Positions 22,748-31,347 of a DNA stretch of 33,647 nucleotides are shown piece by piece. Position 1 is the first letter of the stretch. Every line of letters begins with the position of its first letter. The DNA is from Cyanobacteriota bacterium (GTDB lineage: Bacteria > Cyanobacteriota > Cyanobacteriia > PCC-6307 > Cyanobiaceae). The stretch is taken from assembly GCA_026389265.1 (NCBI GenBank), contig JAPLIE010000124.1, forward strand, positions 1-33,647. Direction: 5' to 3'. The notes under the pieces are model-generated. The model did not search any database. It saw nothing but the letters and a program-made list of their open reading frames with translations, and was not told the DNA's origin. A program made the translations under genes and the position numbers.

Positions 22748-23703
22748 GACTCTCCCGGGGAGCGGGTGGGGGGATGCCAGGCCAGCGGGGCCACGGGAAA
22801 CGGCTCCGGCTCGGTGCCCAGCAGGGAGTGGACGGGGGTGAAGCCAGCCAGGTTGGCCTCCATTCTCAGCACGGCCTCAAACCCCTTGGCCGAGATCGGT
22901 AGCAGGGGAGCGGCCAGCAGGTGGAAGATGCCCGGGGGCAGGGGAAGCAGTCGGCAATGCCCGGCCCGATCCTGGGGATCGCGCTGCCTGGCCGCCTGTT
23001 GCAGTCGTTGCAGCAGGGTGGTGTACGAGAGGGTCTCATCTCCGCCGATGGCGATTCGGAGGCTGGCCGTTTCCGCCGGGTCCCTGGCCGCGCCATCCGC
23101 CAGATGGAGGGCCGCCGCAGCCAATTGGCGCCCATGGATCGGTTGGCGCTGCCCGGTCTCAGCCGGCAGTGGCAGCAACGGTAGTCGGCGCATCATCTGC
23201 ACTAGGCGGCTCAGATTCTGATCACCCCGGTCCCTGGCCTGCCCATAGATCAGGGTCGGCCGCAGAATGCGGCAGGGGATAGCGGCCTTTGCGCAGGTGG
23301 CCTCCAGGCTTTCTTCGGCGCGCAGCAGCCGCTCCACTAGGCGGCGATCCTCCCGGTTGGCGGCAAAGCGCTTGGTGATCACCGAGGACGAGGAGCAGGC
23401 CACGACCGCAGCAAGCGGCAGACGCCGCCCCTGGCCGCCAAGGGAATTGTGGAGGGTGGCTAGGAAGGGGGCCAGCAACCAGATTGGCGCGAAGCTCACC
23501 AGCAGCGCGTTCTCCGGGAGTGCTTCCGGGCTAGGTAGGGAGGCCCCGTTGAGATCGATGCTGAGAAAGCGATCCTCAAGCCAGCCCGGTGGGTGCCTCC
23601 TTCCAGCCACCACCACCGGCCTTCCGGCGGCCAGCTCAAGAAAGGCGGAACCTGTGGCGGTGGTGGCCCCGAACAGCAGGATGGGATGGCTGGTTTCCTT
23701 CAT
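22744..23703 (-). CDS. Atypical SDR, NAD-dependent epimerase/4-ketoreductase-like
   Basis: A 319-residue protein with a modified dinucleotide-binding start (LLFGATTATGSAF) and the extended-SDR features CRILRPTLIYG and RQPIHGRQLAAAAL. The usual YxxxK pair is not visible; the segment SSSSVITKRFAANREDRRLVERLL takes its place, as in the SDRs found next to WecA/WbpL-type transferases. The likely role is reduction of the 4-keto sugar made by the WbpM-like enzyme, giving a 6-deoxy-N-acetylhexosamine, by analogy with WbpV. This is inferred from position and motif. Both ends overlap neighbours by 4 bases. Confidence 0.75.
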   Translation of the reverse strand: MKETSHPILLFGATTATGSAFLELAAGRPVVVAGRRHPPGWLEDRFLSIDLNGASLPSPEALPENALLVSFAPIWLLAPFLATLHNSLGGQGRRLPLAAVVACSSSSVITKRFAANREDRRLVERLLRAEESLEATCAKAAIPCRILRPTLIYGQARDRGDQNLSRLVQMMRRLPLLPLPAETGQRQPIHGRQLAAAALHLADGAARDPAETASLRIAIGGDETLSYTTLLQRLQQAARQRDPQDRAGHCRLLPLPPGIFHLLAAPLLPISAKGFEAVLRMEANLAGFTPVHSLLGTEPEPFPVAPLAWHPPTRSPGES

Positions 23704-24554
23704 TGCTCGGATAAAATGGGTTCAAAACGGCTCATGATCCGCTGCCCGTAGCGCAGCAGAAACGGCACGGGCCAGAAGGCTCCGAAGGCCCGCCGGTAAG
23801 CCCGGCGCACCTCAGCCAGGCGGCGGCGGGTCTGCTGACCGCTCACGCCACCGTCGCCCATGTGAACCAGTTCGAGGTCGCTGCGGCACACCTCCAGGTC
23901 CAGATGGGTGGAGAGTTGCAGGAAGTAGTCCAGGTCTGCGGAAAGCCGGAAGCCCTCCGCGTAGTGATTCAGTTTGGCCCTGGCACCCGGGCCGAACAGG
24001 GTGGCCTGGTGGGGTGGCGTGGACCCGAGCAGCAGGGATCGGCGGTAAGAGCCACGCCATTGGAAGCTGGTGGCCCGGGCAGGTCTCGGTGGGACGTTGG
24101 GCGCCAGGCGGAAGTAACGCCCGCGGCAGACCAGAAGGTCGGGGATGGGGCCCCGCCGATTGCATTCCACCAGACAGGTTGCGGCCAGGTCCAGCACCCG
24201 GGGACCGGCCGCCCAGTCGTCGCTGCCCCAAAACAGGAGCCAGTCGCTGGGTCCCGCCAGCGCGAATCCCTGATTCATGGCGCCGAAGATGCCGGGGCTC
24301 TGGGCGTTCTGCTCCAACCAACGAAAGCGCCGGTCGACAAGGCAGAGAGTATCGAGCCAGGCCCGGTGCTCGGCGCCGCTGCCCCCGTCGATGATCGTGA
24401 CCTGCCAGCTGACCTCTGTCTGGGCCTTTAGAGAGTCCACCAGCCGTGCCAGCAGCCGGTAGGAATCGAGGGTGGGCACGATCAGATGGATGGGGAAGTG
24501 GCCGGCTGGCGCTGCGGATGCCCCGCTAGAAACGCTGGTCGACGCCGCACCCAT
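23700..24554 (-). CDS. Glycosyltransferase family 2
   Basis: A cytoplasmic GT-A glycosyltransferase of 284 residues. The nucleotide-binding region starts with HLIVPTLDSYRLLARLVDSLKAQ and VTIIDGGSG. GIFGAMNQGFALA and the metal-binding-like WLLFWGSDDW follow, and the later GSTPPHQATLF and FRLSADLDYFLQL stretches are typical of WcaA-like GT2 enzymes. It has no clear membrane segment. The ATG (24552-24554) overlaps the carbamoyltransferase stop as TGATG. It probably extends the lipid-linked sugar; donor and acceptor cannot be read. Confidence 0.86.
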   Translation of the reverse strand: MGAASTSVSSGASAAPAGHFPIHLIVPTLDSYRLLARLVDSLKAQTEVSWQVTIIDGGSGAEHRAWLDTLCLVDRRFRWLEQNAQSPGIFGAMNQGFALAGPSDWLLFWGSDDWAAGPRVLDLAATCLVECNRRGPIPDLLVCRGRYFRLAPNVPPRPARATSFQWRGSYRRSLLLGSTPPHQATLFGPGARAKLNHYAEGFRLSADLDYFLQLSTHLDLEVCRSDLELVHMGDGGVSGQQTRRRLAEVRRAYRRAFGAFWPVPFLLRYGQRIMSRFEPILSEQ

Positions 24555-26299
24555 CAGCCCCGCCTGCGGATGAGCACAGGGCCGAGCACCAGTACATCCA
24601 TGCGGGTGCGCAGGAAGCAATCAAGCGCCTGGCCCGGGGTGCAGACGATCGGTTCGTTCTCATTGAATGAGGTGTTGAGCACCATTGGCACGCCGGTGTG
24701 GGCCGCGAAGGCGCGAATCAGGCGGTAGTAACGGCCATTCCCAGCCTCGCTGACGGTCTGGAGCCGGCCGGTGCCATCCACATGGGTCACCGCTGGAATC
24801 AAGGTCCGTTTCTCTTCCCGGATCGGGTACACCTGCATCATGAACGGCACGTCGCCGTCGCGTTCAAACCATTCCGGCACCGCTTCGCGCAACACCGAGG
24901 GCGCGAATGGGCGGAACGATTCGCGCCGCTTGATCTTCAGATTGAGGATGTCCTTCATGTCCGCCCGGCGCGGATCGCCGAGGATCGATCGGTGCCCAAG
25001 GGCCCTTGGTCCCCACTCCATCCGTCCGTCGAACCAGCCGATCACCAGTCCATCAGCGATGGCGGCGGCCACCTGGTCACATAGCTGGTCTTCGGCGGGC
25101 CGTTCGATCGTGCAGCTCGCCAGGGCTTCGGCGCGGGTCGGGTCGGCCAGGAGAGCTTCGATGACCGGAGCGCTGGCTTCGCTTCCCAGGTAGGCGTTGA
25201 GCATCGGTTGGCTGCGGGGGTTCCCCAGGCCATGCCAGACCTCGAGGGCCGCGCCAAGGGCCCCTCCAGCATCGCCGGCGGCCGCCTGCACATACACCTG
25301 TCGGAACGGTGTGGCCACCGTGACCTTGCCGTTGGCCACGGAATTGGCGCCGCAGCCCCCGGCGATGCAGAGGTTGTCGGTGGGATGGCGGCGATGCAGG
25401 GCGTTCAGCAGGTGGAAGAAGGCCTCCTCGTACATCACTTGGGCCGAACGGGCGATGTCCTTGTGGTGCTGCTCGAGGGGCTCATCCGGTCGGCGGGCAG
25501 GGCCCAGGAGGGTTTCCAGTGCCGGACTCCAGTGCTGGCCGACAGTCGGAATCCCGTTGCTCCACTGGTGGGGGAGGTTCTGGCCGGCGTGCTGGAACCA
25601 GCGCAGGTCGAGGCGGTAGGTGCCGTCCTGCTGGAGCCGCACGATGCGGCGCATTTCCTCCATTCGGGTCGGCTGGCCGTAGGGCGCCAGCCCCATCACC
25701 TTGTATTCATCCCCGTAGTGGGGGAACCCAAGGTATTGGGTGATGGCGGTGTAGAAGGCGCCGAGGGAGTGGGGGAACCAGATCTGGCCATCGATCGTCA
25801 GCTCGGTGCCGCTGCCGTAGCCCCAGGCGCCGCTGGAGAAATCGCCAAAGCCATCCACCGACACCACGGCGGCCTCGGGGTAGGGGGAGGCGTAGAAGGC
25901 AGACGCCAGGTGGGCACGGTGGTGCTCCACAAAATGGAGCTGGGCCCGGATCGACTGGCCGGGGAAGGCACTGGCGAGCTGCTCGGCCAGGCCGGCCCGT
26001 TCCCGCTTGTTGCGCCAGCGGGCCAGCAGGAAGCGGGGATCGGGGCGGGAGGCTGCTGTGTAAATCAGTTTGCGCAGCCGGTGGGCGCCCGGCAGGGAGT
26101 TGATGGCGATGTGATCGACCGCGCCGATCGTCACGCCCGCATCGGCCAGGCACCAGGCGATTGCTTCGGAGGGAAAGCCTGCCCAGTGCTTGATGCGGCG
26201 GAAGCGCTCTTCTTCCGCCGCAGCGATGATCTCGCCATCGCGAACCAGGGCCGCGGCGGCGTCGGCGTGAAAGGCGTTGATCCCGAGAATGAGGGTCAT
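24554..26299 (-). CDS. NodU/CmcH-type O-carbamoyltransferase
   Basis: These enzymes add a carbamoyl group from carbamoyl phosphate to a hydroxyl, with ATP, through a carbamoyl-adenylate. The 581 residues match the family: ILGINAFHADAAAALVRDG at the start, the metal-binding EHHRAHLASAF (H126, H127, H130), SVDGFGDFSSG, EYKVMGLAPYG, and in the C-terminal YrdC-like half FDGRMEWGPRALGHRSIL, RESFRPFAPSVL and VLNTSFNENEPIV. Start and stop are fixed by overlaps with asnB (ATGA) and the GT2 gene (TGATG). In this operon the target is most likely a sugar of the surface polysaccharide, as with NodU on Nod factors, though the acceptor is not known. Confidence 0.93.
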   Translation of the reverse strand: MTLILGINAFHADAAAALVRDGEIIAAAEEERFRRIKHWAGFPSEAIAWCLADAGVTIGAVDHIAINSLPGAHRLRKLIYTAASRPDPRFLLARWRNKRERAGLAEQLASAFPGQSIRAQLHFVEHHRAHLASAFYASPYPEAAVVSVDGFGDFSSGAWGYGSGTELTIDGQIWFPHSLGAFYTAITQYLGFPHYGDEYKVMGLAPYGQPTRMEEMRRIVRLQQDGTYRLDLRWFQHAGQNLPHQWSNGIPTVGQHWSPALETLLGPARRPDEPLEQHHKDIARSAQVMYEEAFFHLLNALHRRHPTDNLCIAGGCGANSVANGKVTVATPFRQVYVQAAAGDAGGALGAALEVWHGLGNPRSQPMLNAYLGSEASAPVIEALLADPTRAEALASCTIERPAEDQLCDQVAAAIADGLVIGWFDGRMEWGPRALGHRSILGDPRRADMKDILNLKIKRRESFRPFAPSVLREAVPEWFERDGDVPFMMQVYPIREEKRTLIPAVTHVDGTGRLQTVSEAGNGRYYRLIRAFAAHTGVPMVLNTSFNENEPIVCTPGQALDCFLRTRMDVLVLGPVLIRRRG

Positions 26300-28131
26300 G
26301 GTTGGGGAAGATCGATCGCCAGGTGGTGGCGGAGCCAGCTCTCCAGAACCATGAGGTTCCAGCGGCGGTACCAGGGCCGCAGATCCAGGCCCGCCGGGGT
26401 GGAGGGTACCCGCAAAGCGAGGGGAGATTGTGGGTCGTCCAGCCAGAGCTGGAAGGGGAACCGGAATCCTTGTTTGGGTCGGTTTGTGAACCAAGCTGGC
26501 AATTCTGGAACGCAGGCCTGTAACAGCGCCTTGCCTGGGGCCAAACGAAGCGAGGGCACGATCGGGGCGATCTGACGCTGAAGCGTCGCGTCCACATAGG
26601 GAAGGCGCAGCTCCAGGGCGGTAGCCATTGCCATCACATCACTGTCCGGCAACAGTTGATTGCGGAGGTAGCGGCTGCCCTCCAGCCAGGCCACGGCCTC
26701 GGCCGGATCCAGCCCATCCGGTGGCGTTTTAGCGCCAGCTTCGCTGGAGATCCTTTGGTGCGAAGGCAGGCCCCAGTGCCGCATCAGCGCCGCGACCTCC
26801 GGGCTGGTGAACTGCCCCCGCAGGCAGCGGTGGGCGGCCTGCAGGGAAGGGGCGCCGCGGAGCAGTTCCGCCAGCCGTTGTCGCTTCTGGTTCTTCCCGC
26901 CCGGGCTCCGGCTGAGGGCGGCCGCCGCTAGGGGGCCGAGCGGTCCCAGGCGGCGCCGCCAGCGATGCAGCCGGGGAACCGTGCGGAAACTCGGATATCC
27001 CCCAAACAATTCATCTCCCCCCAGACCGGAGAGGGCCACCTTCAGCCCCCGCTCACTGGCCAGCCGGGAGACACACCAGGTGTTGAAGCCGTCGATGGAG
27101 GGCTGGTCCTGGCTGGAGAGAAACTCGGGGAGCCAGGAGCGGGCCTGGTCAGCGCGCAGGGTCAGGGGTGTGTGCTCCGCCCCGAACAGGGCCGCGATTT
27201 TCGCTGCCGGCTCGGACTCATCGAACCCCTCGCTACCGGGGTCGTCAAAGCCGATCGTGAACGTGTGGAGACCGCGGGGCGCCAGGGCCAGCAGGGCCGC
27301 CGAATCCAGGCCGGCACTGAGAAACAGGCCCACCGGCACATCGCTCACCATGTGGGCAGCCACGGAGTCCCGCAGGGCGGAGCGGGTCAGCTCAATGGCC
27401 GCCTCCCGGTCGTTGATGCGTGTGGGCTGGTCGGAGACCTGCCGGTTGTGCTTCACCAGCAGGCTCTCCGGCAGGGGCCACCAAGGCTCAATCCGGCTCG
27501 TGCCCGCCTGCCACTGGAGCCAGTGGCCGGCTTCCAGGCGCTTGACCCCGGCCACCAGGGTGGCGGGTTCGGGCACCGAGCCGCTGGCCAGGTAGGCGGC
27601 GATGGCCTCAGGGTCGGGTCGCCGAGGGATCCGATCGCAGGCTAGCAGGGCCCGCAGCTCCGAGGCAAAGGCAAGCTCCCCGGAGGAACCCTGCCAGAAG
27701 TAAAGGGGCTTGATCCCGTGGGGATCGCGAGCCAGCAGGGCGCTGCCGTCGCGGCTGTCCACCAGGCAGAAAGCATACATGCCGCGCAGATCGGCCAGGC
27801 CAGAGCGGCCACGCCGGGCCATCCAACGCAACAGCACCTCGGTGTCGCCACTGCCCCGAAACCGTTCGCCCTCGGCTTCCAACTGCTGGCGCAGGTTGGC
27901 GTGGTTGTAGATCTCGCCGTTGAACACCAGTTGCCAGCGGCCGCAGGGGGAGGCCATCGGCTGGTGGCCGCTGGAGGAGAGATCGAGGATGGCCAGACGA
28001 GTCTGGACCAGGCAGGTGGTGGCGTTCTGCCAGCTGCCTGCGTCGTCGGGGCCCCGGTGGACGATGGCGGGCCGCACCCGCTCGGCGAAGGAGCCCGGCT
28101 CGGCGCCGAGCAGGCCCGCGATGCCACACAT
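26296..28131 (-). CDS. asnB: AsnB-type glutamine-hydrolysing asparagine synthase family protein
   Basis: A glutamine amidotransferase with a catalytic N-terminal Cys2 (MCGIAGLLG), RLAILDLS, FNGEIYNH and GSGDTEVLL, and a synthetase domain with the pyrophosphatase loop SAGLDS (272-277). LSGLGGDELFGGYPSF and the late TNRPKQGFRFPFQLWL segment are also typical. All catalytic residues look intact in 611 residues. Within polysaccharide clusters such proteins may amidate uronic acids rather than make asparagine; the sequence does not decide. The start at 28129-28131 is fixed by Cys2 and by a 4-base overlap with the upstream GT4 gene, and it overlaps the carbamoyltransferase start. Confidence 0.93.
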   Translation of the reverse strand: MCGIAGLLGAEPGSFAERVRPAIVHRGPDDAGSWQNATTCLVQTRLAILDLSSSGHQPMASPCGRWQLVFNGEIYNHANLRQQLEAEGERFRGSGDTEVLLRWMARRGRSGLADLRGMYAFCLVDSRDGSALLARDPHGIKPLYFWQGSSGELAFASELRALLACDRIPRRPDPEAIAAYLASGSVPEPATLVAGVKRLEAGHWLQWQAGTSRIEPWWPLPESLLVKHNRQVSDQPTRINDREAAIELTRSALRDSVAAHMVSDVPVGLFLSAGLDSAALLALAPRGLHTFTIGFDDPGSEGFDESEPAAKIAALFGAEHTPLTLRADQARSWLPEFLSSQDQPSIDGFNTWCVSRLASERGLKVALSGLGGDELFGGYPSFRTVPRLHRWRRRLGPLGPLAAAALSRSPGGKNQKRQRLAELLRGAPSLQAAHRCLRGQFTSPEVAALMRHWGLPSHQRISSEAGAKTPPDGLDPAEAVAWLEGSRYLRNQLLPDSDVMAMATALELRLPYVDATLQRQIAPIVPSLRLAPGKALLQACVPELPAWFTNRPKQGFRFPFQLWLDDPQSPLALRVPSTPAGLDLRPWYRRWNLMVLESWLRHHLAIDLPQP

Positions 28132-29354
28132 CAGCGCGCCTCCTCGGGGATGGCCAGGTGAGGCCAGGTGGCCTTCAGCTGGCAGCGGAAGGTGGCACGA
28201 GCGGCGGCGGTGCTGGCGTGCTCCGAAACCCATTGGCTGGCACCATGGGCCAGATGATGTCTGAGTGGGCGGTTGGAGGCGATCGCGGCGATGGCCCTGG
28301 CCAGTGCCTTGGGATCGGCATCCACCAACTGGCCAGTGCTGCCTTCCCGCACATAATATTCGGGTCCACCGCAGCGGGTGCTAATCACGGGTGTCCCACA
28401 GGCCATCGCCTCAAGGGCCGCGATGCAGAGCCCTTCTTGGTGGGATGGGATCACGAAGACATCGAGGCTGCGAAGCAGTGGTGCCAGTTCCTTGGGCTCA
28501 AGCGGTGGATGGCAACGCACCCTGGACTCGATACCAAGCTGCTGCAGTCTGGGTTGCAGCAAAGTGAGGGTCTTCTCGCCGGCTAGGTGGAGCTCCACCG
28601 GGGCCCCTTGCTGAACAAGGAGCCGAACGGTCTCCAGCAGCAGGTTGATGTTCTTGCGCGGGTCGCCGTAGCGGCCCGCGAAGCCGATCCGCCAGGGGAC
28701 CACAGCGTCGGGATTGGGGAAAAAGATGCCGCTCTGGACCGGCATCAGCAGCACAGCGTCCATGGGGCGCTGGGCGACCTCGGCCAGGGCATCGGCGGTG
28801 TAAGGGCTCAGGGCCAGGATTTTTCCCTCCGGCGCCCGCAGGACTTGCCGTTCCAGCTGGCGTAGCACCGGTCCGTTCAGACCGCGATCCAGGAGGCGGC
28901 GGGGCAGGCTGAAGCTCCGCACCCGGTTAGCGCGATCCGCTTCCCACGGTGTGGCCACCCAAGCCAGGAAGGGCAGGCCAAGACGGGCATAGGGCAGCGC
29001 GCAAAGGGGGTTGCCGGTCACCGAGAGGTGCAGCTGGCAGCTGGCGATTCGGTCGCGCCAGGCCCGGCGGGGCAGGTAGTGAGTGAATTCCAACTCCGGC
29101 AACCAGCTGCCCAGGGCATGGGCCTCATGGTTGCCATAGGCCCGTTGATCCAGTGCCCCTGGACGTCTGCCGCTGGCCACGGCGTACAGCGGCACGGAAA
29201 GGGCCGGATGCTGGCTCCAGGGGGCGTACCAGGCATACACCGGCTCGATGTCGAGCTCCTCAAGCAGGCCCGTGATGCAGCGGGTCATGGTGGGGACCCC
29301 ACCATCGATCGGTTCGATCGTGCTGATCAGGGCCCTCAGCCTTGCGCCGCTCAT
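28131..29354 (-). CDS. Glycosyltransferase family 4
   Basis: A GT-B glycosyltransferase of 407 residues. The C-terminal nucleotide-sugar site shows IGFAGRYGDPRKNINLLLE, VELHLAGE and FVIPSHQEGLCIAALEAMACGTPVISTRCGG, which is the GT4 E-x7-E pattern. The N-terminal half has STIEPIDGGVPTMTRCITGLLEEL, the acceptor-side glycine-rich loop. No membrane helix is seen. It begins with an ATGA overlap with the epimerase and ends with one into asnB. The donor sugar is unknown. Confidence 0.88.
   Translation of the reverse strand: MSGARLRALISTIEPIDGGVPTMTRCITGLLEELDIEPVYAWYAPWSQHPALSVPLYAVASGRRPGALDQRAYGNHEAHALGSWLPELEFTHYLPRRAWRDRIASCQLHLSVTGNPLCALPYARLGLPFLAWVATPWEADRANRVRSFSLPRRLLDRGLNGPVLRQLERQVLRAPEGKILALSPYTADALAEVAQRPMDAVLLMPVQSGIFFPNPDAVVPWRIGFAGRYGDPRKNINLLLETVRLLVQQGAPVELHLAGEKTLTLLQPRLQQLGIESRVRCHPPLEPKELAPLLRSLDVFVIPSHQEGLCIAALEAMACGTPVISTRCGGPEYYVREGSTGQLVDADPKALARAIAAIASNRPLRHHLAHGASQWVSEHASTAAARATFRCQLKATWPHLAIPEEAR
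28279..28286. repeat. HIP1 octamer GCGATCGC
   Basis: The highly iterated palindrome HIP1 of many cyanobacteria, inside the GT4 gene. It is the only copy I noticed in about 33.6 kb, far below its density in lineages rich in HIP1. Confidence 0.8.
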
Positions 29355-30385
29355 CCCTTGAGGAAGTCGAACAGCTCGCGGTTCTCCCGCACCCAGCGGA
29401 TCAGGTCGCGCACGCCATCGCTCACGCCAATCTGTGGCGCCCAGCCCATCAACTCGCGAGCCTTGCGGATGTCGCAGACGAACACGGGTTGGTCCCCGGG
29501 CCGGGTCGTCCCCGAGAGGGGGGTGAGGGTGATGTCCAGTTCCTCCTGCAGGAAGCCGAGCAGATCCCGCAGGCAGAGGGTGTTGGTTGGCCCTCCACCG
29601 ATGTTGAAGGCCTGGCCACTCACTGTGCTGCGGTGGTTCCAGGCGGCCTCATAGGCCCGGGCCAGATCCTGCACATTGAGCACATCGCGCGTCTGCCAAC
29701 CGTCGCCGTAGAGGGTGATCGGTTGACCCAAAAGGGCAGCGATGCTGAACCAGGCCACCCAGCCCTGATCTTCGATGCCGAACTGGCGGATGCCGTAGAT
29801 GCAGGACTGGCGAAAGCTGCAGGTCTGCAGGTCGTAAATGCGGGCGTAATCGATCGTGTATTGGTCGGCCACCCCCTTGGAACAGCCGTAGGGCGAGTGG
29901 AAATCAAGGGGCTGGCTCTCGGGGACCCCGAGTGGCAGATCCGCAAAGCGATAGCCGTGTTCACCGAGGACCACGGGCACCGTTTCCATGCCGCCGTACA
30001 CCTTGTTGGTGGAGGCGTAGAGCACGAAGGCCTCCGGCGCCCGCAGCCGCACGGACTCCATCACGTTGAAGCTGCCCAGCGCATTGATCTCGAAATCTTC
30101 CCGGGGGTTGGTGTAGGAGGTGGTCACGGCCACCTGGGCGGCCAGGTGCAGCACCATGTCGGGTTTGCGCTCGCTGATCACCGCGGCTAGGGGTTCGAAA
30201 TCGCGGATGTCCACTTGATGGAAGTCAATCTCGGGGCGCTGCTCCAGCAGCCAGGCCAGGTTCTTTTCCGTTCCCCGACGGGACAGGTTGTCCACGATGC
30301 TCACGGTCCAGCCCCTGGAGGCGAAGTGGAGGGCGGCATTGGTGCCGATGAAACCGGCGCCGCCGGTGATCAGGATCGAAGCCAT
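29351..30385 (-). CDS. CDP-paratose/tyvelose 2-epimerase-like NAD-dependent epimerase
   Basis: An extended SDR of 344 residues. TGGAGFIG (7-14) binds NAD, and S125 with Y166-xxx-K170 (SPYGCSK) form the catalytic set. Further sequences, SKGVADQYTIDYARIY, GIEDQGWVAWF, and TRDVLNVQDLARAY, resemble CDP-paratose/tyvelose 2-epimerases more than GalE. The genes for making CDP-paratose or related sugars are not in the window, so the substrate may differ. I start it at ATG 30383-30385, directly before the Rossmann strand; a longer frame to 30538 would add 51 odd residues and overlap the upstream GT2. The 88-base gap before it may hold an extra promoter. Confidence 0.82.
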   Translation of the reverse strand: MASILITGGAGFIGTNAALHFASRGWTVSIVDNLSRRGTEKNLAWLLEQRPEIDFHQVDIRDFEPLAAVISERKPDMVLHLAAQVAVTTSYTNPREDFEINALGSFNVMESVRLRAPEAFVLYASTNKVYGGMETVPVVLGEHGYRFADLPLGVPESQPLDFHSPYGCSKGVADQYTIDYARIYDLQTCSFRQSCIYGIRQFGIEDQGWVAWFSIAALLGQPITLYGDGWQTRDVLNVQDLARAYEAAWNHRSTVSGQAFNIGGGPTNTLCLRDLLGFLQEELDITLTPLSGTTRPGDQPVFVCDIRKARELMGWAPQIGVSDGVRDLIRWVRENRELFDFLKG

Positions 30386-30473
30386 CAACCAGGACGGAGG
30401 GATTGGGGAAGAGACTTGGCGAGCGTAAACCGCTTTGTAGGCAATCCCTCTCTTATGTCCTGGAACCGGATGG

Positions 30474-31346
30474 TCAAGTGGGCTTTCCGGAAGCGGTTGC
30501 GGCCCTGGCGATGTTGACCTTCCGTTTCCGTTGCTCATCCAGCATGAGCACCAGGAGTAGTTCGGCGTAGGTGCGCTGCAAGGCGTAGATCAGCCCCGCT
30601 CGGCCGTCGAGCAGCCCACCGCGCAGCAGCAGGCAGAACGTGATCGCTGCCAAGGGCGACAGGGGGGTGTGTTTGCGGAGCCGGTCCACCCAGGACAATC
30701 GGTGGCTGGGGGTGCCGAGCAGATTGGCGGCCTCGATCTGCAGGTACTTCTGCTGGGAGGCCAGCCAGCGCGCCAGCGGCTTGCGGTCGTCATGGAGAAG
30801 GGGGAGAGGCAGCGGAGCCACTTCGCCCTGGATCACCACCCGGTGCCCATGGCCCTCATCGCGGTAGCGAGCCCTCAAGGTGCGATAAAGGCAGGTTCGA
30901 GGGGGTAACAGCGATCCCCGCAGCGGCCGGCCATCGATGCAGTAGCGAAAGGGGAGGCTGAAGCCCGCGAGATGGTCCCGCTCGGCCCGCTCCAGCAGGG
31001 ATGGCATTGAGCGGGCTAACTCCGGGGGAACGCCGTAGTCGGCATCGAGGCTGAGCACCCACTCGGTGCTGATGCGATCAAGCCCGAAGTTGCATTGTTC
31101 GGCGAAGCTGTCGAACGGCCGGTGCAGAACGCGCACGTTGGGGTGGGCCGCCAGCACCTCAAGGGTTCCGTCGGTGCTGCCGCTGTCGATGACGAGAATG
31201 TTGTTCAGCCAATGCAGGGCTGCGAGGGTGCGGCCGATGTTGGCGAGCTCGTTCCAGGTAAGCAGCAGGGCCGTGAGGGGGAGCGATGGGGCCTGGCCTA
31301 TGGAGGAGTAGCCCGACTTTGCTGTCGGGGACGGATGGGAGGTCAT
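30474..31346 (-). CDS. WaaE/KdtX-like glycosyltransferase family 2
   Basis: A GT2 enzyme of 290 residues, similar in pattern to the LPS-core beta-1,4-glucosyltransferase group. Seen are LTALLLTWNELANIGRTLAAL, the ILVIDSGSTDGT loop, FAEQCNFGLDRISTEWVLSL and the metal-binding LDADYGVPPEL. Near the C-terminus a hydrophobic hairpin (LAAITFCLLLRGGLLDGRAGLIYA) may associate it with the membrane. Its ATG lies one base after the stop of the Wzy-like gene, so they are coupled. Glucose is the usual donor in this group; here that is unproven. Confidence 0.86.
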   Translation of the reverse strand: MTSHPSPTAKSGYSSIGQAPSLPLTALLLTWNELANIGRTLAALHWLNNILVIDSGSTDGTLEVLAAHPNVRVLHRPFDSFAEQCNFGLDRISTEWVLSLDADYGVPPELARSMPSLLERAERDHLAGFSLPFRYCIDGRPLRGSLLPPRTCLYRTLRARYRDEGHGHRVVIQGEVAPLPLPLLHDDRKPLARWLASQQKYLQIEAANLLGTPSHRLSWVDRLRKHTPLSPLAAITFCLLLRGGLLDGRAGLIYALQRTYAELLLVLMLDEQRKRKVNIARAATASGKPT

Positions 31347-31347
31347 C

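Noticed and set aside
25208-26575. Plus-strand frame of about 455 codons opposite the carbamoyltransferase
   Set aside because: Shadow frame with no motif; the opposite strand carries an intact known enzyme with overlapping operon junctions.
30386-30473. Promoter with TTGACC and TAAGAG spaced by 16 bases
   Set aside because: The -10 matches consensus at only half the positions; mentioned only as a possible extra promoter gap.
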